This document shows, in pieces, positions 27,130 to 36,792 of a stretch of DNA of 64,000 nucleotides; position 1 is the stretch's first letter; each line of letters starts with the position of its first letter. The notes under the pieces were generated by a model, which was given only the letters and a program-made list of their open reading frames with translations, was not told where the DNA came from and made no database searches. The stretch comes from Bog-257 sp963846715 (lineage in GTDB: Bacteria > Acidobacteriota > Terriglobia > Terriglobales > Acidobacteriaceae). The stretch covers positions 620,001-684,000 of the forward strand of contig CAWJXA010000002.1 in assembly GCA_963846715.1 (NCBI GenBank), given 5' to 3'. The position numbers and the translations under genes were made by a program.

Positions 27130-30100
27130 ATGAATATCTCCGAGCTATTCATTCGACGTCCCGTAATGACGGTTGTGCTGACCGTTTCCGTCATTCTGTT
27201 TGGCGTGTTGGCCTATTTTCAGCTGCCGGTGAACGACCTGCCGGCGGTGGACTACCCGGTGATCCAGGTGCAGGTGAACTATCCGGGCGCCACTCCGGAG
27301 ACGATGGCCAACAACGTCGCCACGCCGCTGGAGCGGCAGTTCATGCAGATTCCGGGTCTGGAGCTGGTGACCTCCAACAGCACGCCAGGGCCACACGAGC
27401 TTCGTCTTGCAATTTGACCTGTCCAAAAGCATCGATGCCGCGGCCACCGACGTGCAGGCGGCCATCACGCAGGCGCACGGGCAGCTGCCGGTCGATTTGC
27501 CGAGCCCGCCGACGTTCACCAAGACCAACCCGAACGATCAGCCGATCATGTACATCGCGCTTGACGAGCGACATCGGTCACCGCCGGGCAGCTTTACGAC
27601 TATGCCAACACGCAGGTCGGCGAGCGCATCAGCATTCTGCCCGGCGTGAGCCAGGTTAACGTCTACGGCACGCAATCGGCGGTGCGCATCAAGGCCGATC
27701 CCTCGGCGATGGCGATCCGCGACATCACGATCGACGATCTGACCACCGCCGATCAAGAACGGCACCAGCTACACCGGCGCGGGCCAATTCGACGGGCCAC
27801 ACCGAACCTTCCTGCTGCAGCCGCAAGGCCAATTGACCACCGCTGAGCAATACAACAATCTGATCGTCGGCCAGAACAACGGCGCGCCCGTGTACTTGAA
27901 GGACGTCGCCACGCGCCGAGAACAGCGTGCAGGACGAGCGCATCAACATGCGCTTCTGGGTGCGCGGGTATGCCGAGTGCCCGGCGGCCACGGTGGTGGT
28001 GGCCGTCTTCCGCCAGGCCGGCTCCAATGCGGTCGACGTGTCGCAAGTCCGTCCGCGATCTGCTTCCCAGCATTCAGCGCGGAGCTTCCCGGCTCGGTCC
28101 GCATCATGCCGATTTACGACCGCTCGCAGACCATCGTCAACAGCGTCGAGGACGTGCAGGCGACGCTCTGTCATCGCGTTCGTTCTGGTGGTGCTGGTGA
28201 TCTTCATCTTCCTCGGCCGGGCCACCGACACGCTGATCCCCGCCGTGGCGCTGCCGCTGTCGCTGCTGCTGACGTTCATGGCCATGCAGCTGCTCGGCTA
28301 CAGCCTGGACAATCTTTCGCTGATGGCACTGACGCTGGCCATCGGATTCCTGGTGGACGACGCCATCGTGTTTCTGGAAAACACGGTGCGCCTGATGGAA
28401 GAGGGGCATGAGCGCCCTCGAAGCGATCGCTGGAGTCGCGCCAAGGAAATCAGCTTCACGATTCTGTCGATGACGCATTTCGCTGGCGGCGGTGTTTCAT
28501 GCCGCTGGTGTTCATGAGCGGGCTGGTGGGGCGCATCTTCCGCGAATTCTCGATCACCATCATCGTTTCGATTTTTGCCAGCGGACTGGTTTCGCTGACG
28601 CTGACGCCGCTGATGTGCTCCCGGCTGCTGAGCAAGCGCGGCGAGGACGCCAAGAAGACCTGGATGGAGCGCGTCATTCGGCGCAGTCGAGCACCGCGTG
28701 CTGAATGTCTATGGCCGATCGCTCTGGTTCTTCCTGCGCCATCGCTGGATTTCGGTCGTGATCTGGGTGATCTGCCTGGTCGGCACGGCTTACTTCTTCT
28801 ACGTCATTCCCAAGGCGTTTCTGCCGGTCGGCGACAGCTCCTTCATCCGCGGCGTGATGGTGGCGCAGGAAGGATCCTCGCCGGCGCAGATGCACGCCTA
28901 TCAGAGCCAGGCGGAGAAGATGCTGCAGGCGAATCCCGCGGTGCGACAGCACGTTCACCATGAGCGGCAACAGCCACGTTCCTGGCTTCGAATCAGGGCA
29001 TGTCTGCTGGCGTTCCTGAAGACCTCCATCGCAGCGGCCGCCCATTGCATGTTGTGGCCGGACAACTGATGGGCGCGAGTCATGGGCACGATTCCCGGCG
29101 CGATGGCGTTTCTTCAGCCGAAGCCGGTGCTGCAGATCAGCACGGGCGCGACGGCCAATACTCAGGGCCAGTTCGCCTACGCGCTTTCCGGCATCGATCC
29201 GAAGCAGGTGTACGAGCGTCGCCGGCAAGTTGATGGCGCAAGATGTACGCAGTATCCCGGGATTTCTTGTTCGTCAACTCGGACCTTTATCAATCACACG
29301 CCGAATCTGCAGATCGACATCCTGCGCGACCAGGCGAAGCTCTACGGCGTCTCGGAGACGCGCATTCTGAACTCTGCTGCGCAACGCCTACTCGCAGAAT
29401 TACATCTACCTGATCAAGAAGCCGACGATCAGTACCAGGTGATCCTCGAAGTGAAGGACATCCGATCGCTCGCAAGCCCGCAAGATCTCGAGCATGCTGT
29501 ACATCAAGAGCGGACGACGGCCAGCGCATGGTTCCGCTGAACGCGGTGACCAGCTGGCACCCAGTCGATTGGCCCGCAGGCGGTGAACCACATCAACCAG
29601 TTCACCAGCGTGACGATCTTCTTCAATCTGAAGCCCGGCTACGCGATCGGCGAGGCGACCGAGTATCGTCGAAGACAGGCCGCCAAAGCAAATCGTGCCG
29701 CCCAGGCATTCAGGGCAACCTGCAGGGCGAAGCGCTGACGTTCCGCGACACCGTCTCCAACCTGACCATCCTGATGGTGCTGGCGGTCTTCGTCATGTAC
29801 GTGATCCTGGCGATTCTGTACGAGAGCTACCTGCACCCGCTCACCGTGCTTTCGTCGCTGCCGGTGGCGCTGGTGGGCGGATTGCTGACGCTATGGCTGT
29901 TCGGAGCAGAAGCTTCGCTTTACGCGTTCATCGGCATGTTCATGCTGATGGGCATCGTGAAGAAAAACGGCATCATGATCGTGGACTTCGCGCACCAGCG
30001 CGTGCGCGCACGGAGTCACGGACGAGCAGGCGATTCACGACGCCAGCATGGATCGATTCCGTCCGATCATGATGACCACGATGGCGGCGGTGATGGGCGC

Positions 30101-30341
30101 GGTGCCGATCGCGCTGGGCTTCGGCGCCGACGGTGCCTCGCGCCGGCCGCTGGGGTTGGTGGTCGTCGGCGGACTGATCGTTTCCCAGTTCATCACGTTG
30201 TACATGACGCCGGCGATTTATCTCTACCTGGAGGAGTTCCAGGAGAAGGTGCTGGATCGGTTTTCTTTCCTGCGTTCCACCCGCAAACCGGTTCTGTCGG
30301 AAGGTCCGGTCCTGGTGATGCAGGAAGGACACGGAGACTAG
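27130..30341 (+). pseudogene. RND efflux transporter (MdtB/MdtC-like), many frameshifts
   Basis: ATG at 27130 starts MNISELFIRRPVMTVVLTVS. The translation, read across frames, gives a full-length (about 1050 aa) hydrophobe/amphiphile RND pump: the N-terminal PVNDLPAVDYPVIQV segment, the TM4 proton relay region (LAIGFLVDDAIVFLENTVR), and the C-terminal FMLMGIVKKNGIMIVDFA and MDRFRPIMMTTMAAVMGAVP. At least a dozen breaks occur between 27390 and 30040, nearly all explained by one extra base (for example near 27390, 27565, 27754, 27917, 28043, 28167, 28408 and 28684). Protein conservation on both sides of each break is high, which argues for base-calling error or very recent loss. Confidence 0.7.
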
Positions 30342-30346
30342 CGGCA

Positions 30347-31800
30347 ATGACTCAATTCATGCGGCGTCATTATTTCTCGTTTCTTGGCCTTGTACTGGGC
30401 ATCAGCGGCTTGATCGGATGCACGGTCGGACCAAACTACAAGCGGCCTAGTATTGATATTCCGGGCGAGTATCGTGCTGTAGCGCCCGATGTATCGGACA
30501 AGTCCTACGCCCCGCCTGAGCAGACACCATCTCAACAACCAGCAACGCCGTCGCTAGGTGACGAGAAATGGTGGGAGGTCTTCCAGGACAGAAACCTGCA
30601 GGACCTGATTCGTATTGCCCTAAAGAATAACTATGATGTACGCATTACGGCGGCCAGGGTTCTGCAGGCCCAAGCGCAACTCGGGATCGTTCGCGCAGAC
30701 CAATTTCCTTCGCTGAGCGCCAGCGGCAACATAACCAGCCAGCAGAGTCCGCAGATCGGCCCGATTCCAGCTTATGAAGTTACGCAGGGCTTCCTGGGCG
30801 CTTCGGCTGGCTGGAATCCGGATTTCTGGGGGAAGTATCGCCGCGCTACCGAGTCGGCACGAGCCAATCTGCTGGCAAACGAGTGGGCCCAGAAGGAAGT
30901 CATGTCAACTCTGGTCGCGAACGTAGCGGCCGACTACTTTACGCTTCGGCAGGTGGACCTGGAATTGGAAATTTCGAAGCGCACATTCGGCGCTCGCCAG
31001 GACTCTCTACAATTGACGCAGAAACTGGAGCAAACCGGCATCAACTCGTTGTTGGACGTGCGGCAGTCGGAGCAATTGGTATACACCGCCGCCACCGAGA
31101 TTCCCGACCTCGAGCGGCAGATCGCGCAAGAGGAAAATGCCATCAGTATTCTTCTCGGCAGAAACCCCGGCGATATTCCGCGGGGACTCAAACTGACCGA
31201 GCAACCGCATGCCCCGGAAGTCCCGGCGGGGCTCCCATCATCCTTGCTCGAGCTTGGCCGGATATTCATGAAGCTGAACAGAATCTGATTGCTGCCAACG
31301 CACAGATCGGCGTGGCTAAGGCGGCTTACTTTCCGCAGATTTCTCTGACCGGAACCGCTGGGTATGAGAGCCCCTCGCTCGCGAATCTTTTTACTGGCCC
31401 CGCGGGTGCCTGGACCCTGGTTGCAGGGTTTACGCAACCAATCTTTGAGGGAGGCCGCCTCAAGTCCAATGTTCGATTCACGGAAGCCCAGCACGAACAA
31501 ATGCTGCTGAGCTATCAACAGACGATTCAAGGCGCCTTTCGCGACGTATCGAATGCACTGATTGCCTATCGTAAAGACCGCGAGTTCCGGATTCAGCAGC
31601 AGCACCTGCTGGATTCGGCGCAGGATGCAGCGAAACTATCGAATGAGCGCTTCAACGCCGGTACAACCGATTACCTCGAGGTGCTAACCAACGAGACCAA
31701 TTCCTTTAGCGCCGAACTGGGACTGGCACAAGCCGAGGGCAATGAACTCATTGCCTTGGTACAGCTATATCAGGCCCTCGGCGGCGGTTGGCAACAATAG
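30347..31800 (+). pseudogene. outer membrane factor lipoprotein (OprM/NodT-like), one frameshift
   Basis: ATG at 30347, six bases after the RND stop. A lipoprotein signal (GLIGC) is followed by TVGPNYKRP, a hallmark of the NodT/OprM family. Two OEP repeats follow: the first up to about 31240, then a one-base loss near 31250, then RPDIHEAEQNLIAANAQIGV and the second repeat with the typical ERFNAGTTDYLEVL, ending at 31800. Joined length is about 484 aa, normal for the family. It would form the trimeric channel of the tripartite pump. Only one indel is seen in 1.45 kb, unlike the RND gene. Confidence 0.72.
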
Positions 31801-31919
31801 TCGCAGTCCGGAACACACTGCTGTGCGATGAGGCATGTGCCGCCTTGCGATCGCAAGAAGTCCTGCTGGACCACAAACAAAGCGCCCTAAGAAAAACTAG
31901 TTGGACGTGACCTCAGCGA

Positions 31920-32150
31920 TCACGCCCAACTTAGTTTCTTGTCACTGAACGTGAGCTGGACGGTAGTCGCATGTTGGACCGATCCGGTCGAGCTGGCAGT
32001 TACAGTCACAAGACTGGAGCCGGTCGGTGTGCCCTGAGTACTCGGTGTACTTTTATTGCTGCTCCCGCAACCCCCCATCATTGCGGCTGCCACAACAATC
32101 ATCGTCAGCATCAACAGAACACGCGCTTTCCATGAGCGTCGGCGCGGGAA
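31920..32150 (-). pseudogene. C-terminal remnant of a large Ig-like secreted protein
   Basis: The minus-strand frame reads a basic patch (RRSWKARVLL), a hydrophobic stretch (MLTMIVVAAAMMGGC), a Ser/Thr/Gly linker and GSSLVTVTASSTGSVQHATTVQLTF before the stop. This arrangement closely resembles the far C-terminus of large repeat proteins in acidobacteria. Upstream sequence is replaced by an oppositely oriented TPR remnant, so only the tail remains. As written it could also be called a 64 aa lipoprotein, which is less likely. Confidence 0.4.
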
Positions 32151-33082
32151 TGCTGTGTTTGGTTATTTGTCCCTTGATCGCCTGGATGAAGCCAAGACCA
32201 TCGCTCAACAGGCACAAGCCCGTAAAGTCTACTCTCCACTCATTCCTTCTTATCTCTACTGGGTCGATTTCCTGGAGCACGACGCCGAGGGGATGGAACG
32301 GGATGCCAATGCTGTTATGGGTCAGCCAGGATGGGAAGACTCCATGATCTACTTCGAGGCAAATGGCGCCGCCTACGCGGGGCAGTTTGCCAAGGCACGC
32401 GACCTGATGCGCCGCGCAAGCGATTCTGCCGAGCGCGCCAATGAAAAGGAAACGGCGGCAACCTATCAGGCCATCAGTGGTGTGCACGACGCATTAGCCG
32501 GCAATCTGGAACCTGCTAAACAGCAGGGGCAGTCTGCGCTCGAGGCTTCCAACGGTAGAGATGTGCAGGCGCTCGCGGCTGTTACGTTCGCTTTGGCTGG
32601 CGACTCGCGGCGGGCGACTCGGTTGGCGGCAAAACTGTTGCAGCGATACCCCGAAGATACTGCCGGGCAATTCGACTATCTACCGGTTATTTACGCATGC
32701 AACGCTCTTCAAAGCGGCGACGCGGCGAAATCTGTGGAGGCCCTTGCCCCGGCTGCGCCCTGCGAACTAGGCAGAGCGCCCCTGGTGTGGGTATATCCAG
32801 TCTACTTAAGAGGCAACGCTTATCTGGCCCAAGGCCAGGGCACGGCCGCTGCCGGAGAGTTCCAGGGCGATCCTGAATCGCCCTGGCGTAGTGCTGAATG
32901 AGCCTATCGGTGCATTGGCGCACTTGGGTCTGGGGCGCGCATACGCCCAGGTTGGTGATACTGCGAAAGCTAAGACTGCCTACCAGGATTTCTTTGCGTT
33001 GTGGAAAAACGCCGATTCCGACATACCCGTACTGAAGCAGGCGCAGGCGGAATATGCCAAGCTACCGAATGGCTTGAACTAG
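32150..33082 (+). pseudogene. C-terminal TPR part of a kinase- or regulator-type protein, truncated
   Basis: Without a credible start, the frame from about 32150 encodes tandem TPR-like helices (YLSLDRLDEAKTIAQQAQAR, AYAGQFAKARDLMRRASDSA, VTFALAGDSRRATRLAAKLL). A frameshift near 32867 leads to LNEPIGALAHLGLGRAYAQV, then KAKTAYQDFFALWKNADSDI and the natural end at 33082. This tail is typical of Ser/Thr kinase-TPR or CadC-like TPR proteins. The catalytic or DNA-binding front is absent; the break lies where the opposite-strand remnant begins, so a rearrangement junction is near 32150. Confidence 0.55.
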
Positions 33083-33156
33083 ACCTAAGTTACGTGACCC
33101 AGGAATTGCCCCATGGATATTGGTTCTACGTCGCTTCCTCGTCTTCTCTTCCCTTA

Positions 33157-33678
33157 CTAGGAGTGCAATAGGCTTTGAATCTCCTGCTCGAGCACTGACA
33201 TGTCTACCTCGCCGATGTGTTTCTTGTAGACACGGCCGTCGCGGTCGATCAGGAATGTGATCGGCAACCCTAAGACTCCACCGTACGACTGCGCCATGCT
33301 CTCAGTTCCTATGGCGACGGGATAATTCATCTTCATCTCGTCATAGAACTGGCGCACCGGCTTGGGGCCGTCATCCATCGAAATACCGATCACTTGCAAC
33401 CCTTGGGGGCCATACTTTTCCTGGAAATTTACGAAATGAGGAATTTCGGAGCGGCAAGGCACACACCATGTTGCCCAGAAATCGAGGAGAACCACCTTGC
33501 CTTTGTAGGCCGACAGGTTGAGTGGCTGCCCATTCATACCTTCCAGAGAGAAGTCAGGCGCGACCGAATGCGCGGTAACCGATGCCATCGTCGGCTTGCC
33601 GGGTCCGCTGCGGTGGCTGGTTACGTAGATGACGATCACGATCAGGACCGCAACGACAATCAGGATGATTTTTCTCAT
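33157..33678 (-). CDS. TlpA/ResA-like thioredoxin
   Basis: 173 aa. One N-terminal membrane anchor (about residues 4-20) is followed by a periplasmic AhpC/TSA-type thioredoxin fold with CxxC active site WATWCVPCRSE (about 78-81) and the cis-Pro loop GLPITFLID. Such proteins reduce disulfides in exported proteins, often apocytochrome c. It is the second gene of a minus-strand pair, five bases after the rhodanese gene. c-type cytochromes abound in the window (a decaheme lies 3.1 kb away), so a maturation role is plausible but unproven. Confidence 0.85.
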   Translation of the reverse strand: MRKIILIVVAVLIVIVIYVTSHRSGPGKPTMASVTAHSVAPDFSLEGMNGQPLNLSAYKGKVVLLDFWATWCVPCRSEIPHFVNFQEKYGPQGLQVIGISMDDGPKPVRQFYDEMKMNYPVAIGTESMAQSYGGVLGLPITFLIDRDGRVYKKHIGEVDMSVLEQEIQSLLHS

Positions 33679-33683
33679 CGGTT

Positions 33684-34202
33684 TTATTGGCCTTTAATGG
33701 TGGGATAACCTTTGTCGACCCAGTCAGTCCCGAAGTTGTCGGCGATGTAGAGCACCTTTACGTTGGTGAAGCCTGCTTTGTGCAGGGCGTTGTAAGCGGG
33801 ACGAACATTGGGACAGTGGCTCCATGGGCAGCAGCCACAATAGAGCACGATGAACTGGTCGTGCGGCAGCGACTTCACCCGTCTTCGCAGAGATTCGATT
33901 CCCTGAGGGTCTGAAGCAGCCCCGATATATTCGGCAGTGGGAATGTGAGCCTGCATATATACCAAGTGAGGTCCGACGTTGAGGATGAGTGGCTTCTCGC
34001 CGCCCGACGATTGCAGGACCTTGACCAGATCGTCTGGATTGATAAGTTGAGCGCTTCCGGGAGCGAGATCCGGAGCGGCGGATTGCGGTTGGTCCTGTTG
34101 TGGCAAGGCCCGAGCGTCGGACGCGAGTACGAATGTGGCGACGAAAATAGCTAGCGTGAGCCCGAACTTGAGACATCTACGGTATCTCTCATATCCCTGC
34201 AA
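33684..34202 (-). CDS. exported rhodanese-like protein with Cys-rich loop
   Basis: 172 aa. An N-terminal hydrophobic leader (LKFGLTLAIFVATFVLA) precedes a single rhodanese domain. The active-site loop reads LYCGCCPWSHCPN, with four Cys instead of one, so it may act as a sulfur carrier, redox or metal-binding protein rather than a simple thiosulfate transferase. TTG at 34202 is chosen because a GGAGGGG ribosome site lies six bases upstream; an alternative start at 34238 would place a charged stretch before the leader. It is in one operon with the TlpA protein. Confidence 0.75.
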   Translation of the reverse strand: MQGYERYRRCLKFGLTLAIFVATFVLASDARALPQQDQPQSAAPDLAPGSAQLINPDDLVKVLQSSGGEKPLILNVGPHLVYMQAHIPTAEYIGAASDPQGIESLRRRVKSLPHDQFIVLYCGCCPWSHCPNVRPAYNALHKAGFTNVKVLYIADNFGTDWVDKGYPTIKGQ

Positions 34203-34367
34203 ATCACCCCTCCTGCCCCTGTCACTTCGCCTATCCAAGAATCAGGTTAGCTGATCCTCTACCATCCCTCCAAATGCGATTCAAAAAACATTCGTCCCGG
34301 GCGCACCTGTTGCATCATAAAGCGGAAGACATAGCGACGATAACGGCGGAAAATCAGGAAGTGTCTT

Positions 34368-35135
34368 ATGTTACGAATCACCACTTTGGTTTTGATCTTA
34401 GTGTGGATGGCTCCGAGTCTAGTCGCGCAAGAAATTCCTGCCGGCACGGTCATCCCGGTCATGCTGCAGACCACGCTGGACGCAGGAAAAGCGAGGACAG
34501 GACAGCCAATCTCTGCCCGAATCATGCAAGATGTGCCTCTATCTCCGCAGTCGCGGATCCGGGCCGGCACGAAGTTGATTGGACACGTGATTGAAGTAGT
34601 ACGCCCTAGTGGGACTTCCGGTTCACGCATGGTGCTGTCATTCGATCGCTTGAGGATGGGCGACCGCGACATTCCGGTGACGATGAGCCTGCGCTCGCTG
34701 GCTTCGATGATGGCTGTATTCGAGGCGCAACTGCCCACGAACGCCATCGACGACTACGGAACCAGCCCGAGCGACTGGAACACCGTGCAGATCGGAGGGG
34801 CTGGGGTTTTTCGAGGGGATGGGACCGTGACGTTAGACGGACTAGTGGTGGGCAAGACAACCCACGCGGGTGAAGTGACCGCAAAGCTGATTGCCTCGCG
34901 CCAACAAGGCTGCCGGGATGGAGTCGCGGGGAACGACCGGGAGCAGGCGCTGTGGTTATTCTCTCCGTCCGCGTGCGGAGCTTATGGCTTGGCAGACTTA
35001 AAGATCGTTCACACGGGCAGGCGGGACCCGATAGGCAAGATCATCCTGGAGTCCGACAAGAATGCACATTTGGACGCAGGCAGCGGCTTATTGCTGCGGT
35101 TGATGCCTCATAGTGCTGATCCTTCTTCGCAATAA
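34368..35135 (+). CDS. secreted protein, function unknown
   Basis: 255 aa with a signal peptide (MLRITTLVLILVWMAPSLVA). The mature part begins with EIPAGTVIPVMLQTTLDAGK, then SRIRAGTKLIGHVIEV, a beta-rich pattern similar to surface or TrbI-like secreted proteins that present a 'generic bound' barrel. The C-terminal third (SPSACGAYGL, then a basic region) is less ordered. No catalytic motif was recognised. It is a single gene, divergent from the rhodanese gene; the IS inserted downstream begins about 80 bases after its stop. Confidence 0.6.
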   Translation: MLRITTLVLILVWMAPSLVAQEIPAGTVIPVMLQTTLDAGKARTGQPISARIMQDVPLSPQSRIRAGTKLIGHVIEVVRPSGTSGSRMVLSFDRLRMGDRDIPVTMSLRSLASMMAVFEAQLPTNAIDDYGTSPSDWNTVQIGGAGVFRGDGTVTLDGLVVGKTTHAGEVTAKLIASRQQGCRDGVAGNDREQALWLFSPSACGAYGLADLKIVHTGRRDPIGKIILESDKNAHLDAGSGLLLRLMPHSADPSSQ

Positions 35136-35215
35136 GCTGTAGGCCCTTCGCGCCTCTGCACAGAAGGCTGTCGTTCCAGGCTCGAGACAATGTGGGTGTT
35201 CGTAGCAAGTTAAAA

Positions 35216-36635
35216 TGTCCGCTTTTTGTAGCAAGTGAAATGTCCGGTTTGAAGTTTTTGGTTTTGTTCATATAGCCGTAGCCGTCGTGGCGGTGGGAAA
35301 GTGGGAATCCCGCGTTGTTGGCGGGATTTCCAAGCCGGGTGGAAAAGTCAGCTTTGGGACTTTTCCACCCGGCGTCTTTTCCACCGCTGCTTCCGTCGTC
35401 TTGGGAGTGGCGGTCAGTGCCAGACCTTGGGCGGTGTAACGCCCCAGCCGATGTGGCCCGTAAGTCAGGGTAAGGGTTCCGTCCAGGTGCTGGTGCACTG
35501 TGACGTTACAACCGGCCAGCGTTGCCCGCCACTTTACCCGCTCGATCTGCAAGCTCAGGTTCTGAAAACTGACGGTGTTGTCGCGGTTCACAGTGCGCTC
35601 GTACTGCAGCGCGAACACCAGGTCCAGATCCTTGCGCCGGCAAGCCACAAACGCCGTGCCCTGCTGCGCTGGCGCCACCTGAAAGCGACGGTTGAACTCC
35701 GCCATGTAGTGCTCGCGCAGAAACCGATTGGCCTCGGCTACCGTCTGGATCCCGCGCAGCCGCAGCTCCTGTGGCAATCGTCCCTGCCAGGTCCCGAAGT
35801 TGCGCTCCGAGCGCCCCCGGGCCTGCGGCGAGTAGGCCGGAATCATCTGCACTCCCAGCTCGCGCAGCGCTCGTCCCACTTGCGTCAGGCGATGGGGATC
35901 GACCTTGCCCCCCACCTTCGGCGTCAGCCAAAAATGGCTGCCCCGGTCGCTGTACAAGGCGCAGAACAGGCCTTGCCGCCCGATCACCTCCCACAGCGCC
36001 GCCATCACTGTGGCCGTCGATTCTTCCTCCACCAGTTGCGCATAGTAGATCTGGCTGCTGGCGTCATCCAGGATGACGATCAGGTCGTACCAGCGTTCGT
36101 CCTGAAACCAGCGATGCCGGCTGCCGTCCATGTGCAGCAGCATGCCAGGCAACGGTCGTCGCGGCCGCCGCTTGCGATGCGCTCCGCGCTTGCGCCCCTT
36201 GCCCACCAGACCGGCCCTTGCAGCAAGCCTTTTACCCAACTGTAGCTCAGCTTCACCTGGTGCTCGGCCACCAGCTTCTCGTGAAAGTGGCGCACGTTCA
36301 GGTCGAAATACTTCTCCCTGTACAGTTGCAATACCTTCTCCACCTCCGCCAACGACACCCGCTTGGGCGACGGCTTGCCCCGCCGCCGGTCATACAGACC
36401 GCGAATCCCGAATTCCTCGTAGCGCTCGCGCCAGCGCCGCATCTGCCGGTCGCTGATGCCGATGATTTCTGCCGCCTGCCACCAGGTGATCTTCCTGGCA
36501 ATCGCTCGCAAAATCACTTCTTCTACTTTCATGGCCCGCTCCATCGCGGCCTCGCTGTAAGAGATCATGTCCTCCATGCTCTCTTACCCTTGCCGCCTGC
36601 GAAGCGGACACTTCATGTGCTAATTCAACCGGACA
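35216..36635. mobile_element. insertion sequence, ISNCY-like
   Basis: About 1.42 kb. The ends are imperfect inverted repeats of about 40 bp; about 28 of 40 positions match by eye. Each end holds two copies of a TGTCCG core exactly 25 bp apart (35216 and 35241 on the left; 36610 and 36635 on the right, complement). A further similar unit lies just left of 35216, so the left border could be a little further out. No clear target duplication was found. One transposase fills the inside on the minus strand. Confidence 0.75.
35268..36577 (-). pseudogene. ISNCY-type transposase, one frameshift
   Basis: Two overlapping frames form one protein of about 435 aa. The first (36577 to about 36235) has a helix-turn-helix (ITWWQAAEIIGISDRQMRRW) and RRRGKPSPKRV. 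The second (about 36240 to 35268) has a DDE/rve core: LLHMDGSRHRWF, VILDDASSQIYYAQ, CALYSDRGSHF and YSPQARGRSERNFGTWQGRL. The join needs a -1 shift at GTA AAA GGC near 36236 (the string AAAAG), where a Lys tRNA could re-pair. This is therefore either a programmed frameshift or a mutation. Homologues I recall are single frames, which favours mutation. Confidence 0.75.
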
Positions 36636-36758
36636 TATGATTGCAAAAGCAGCACCAATGTGGGTTGCTTTACTGCCGGAGAACAGCTACCCTGTTTTGC
36701 AAATTTAAAGTCTAGATCGCGCTGCTGCTTTGGCCCGTGAAACTCAAGTAGTGAAGAC

Positions 36759-36774
36759 CCCCGAACGTTCGGGG
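36759..36774 (+). promoter_or_regulatory. 16-bp perfect palindrome before the decaheme gene
   Basis: CCCCGAACGTTCGGGG without any loop, 18 bases before the ATG and just upstream of the AAGGGGAG ribosome site. Such loop-free dyads usually bind a dimeric regulator. No known consensus is recognised. Confidence 0.55.
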
Positions 36775-36792
36775 TGATCCAAGGGGAGCGGT

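Noticed and set aside
27034..27417. A protein joining the MFP end and RND start
   Set aside because: The frame runs through because of an upstream indel; the RND start MNISELF at 27130 is a normal N-terminus.
29528..31288. One 586 aa fusion of RND tail and outer membrane factor
   Set aside because: The long frame arises by chance from frameshifts in the RND gene; the outer membrane factor has its own ATG and lipoprotein signal at 30347.
31920..32114. A stand-alone 64 aa lipoprotein on the minus strand
   Set aside because: Its content matches the C-terminal tail of large repeat proteins, including the basic and hydrophobic segments before it, so a remnant is more likely.
35771..36076. Plus-strand ORFs inside the IS
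   Set aside because: They are shadows of the conserved transposase frame on the minus strand and lack domain features.
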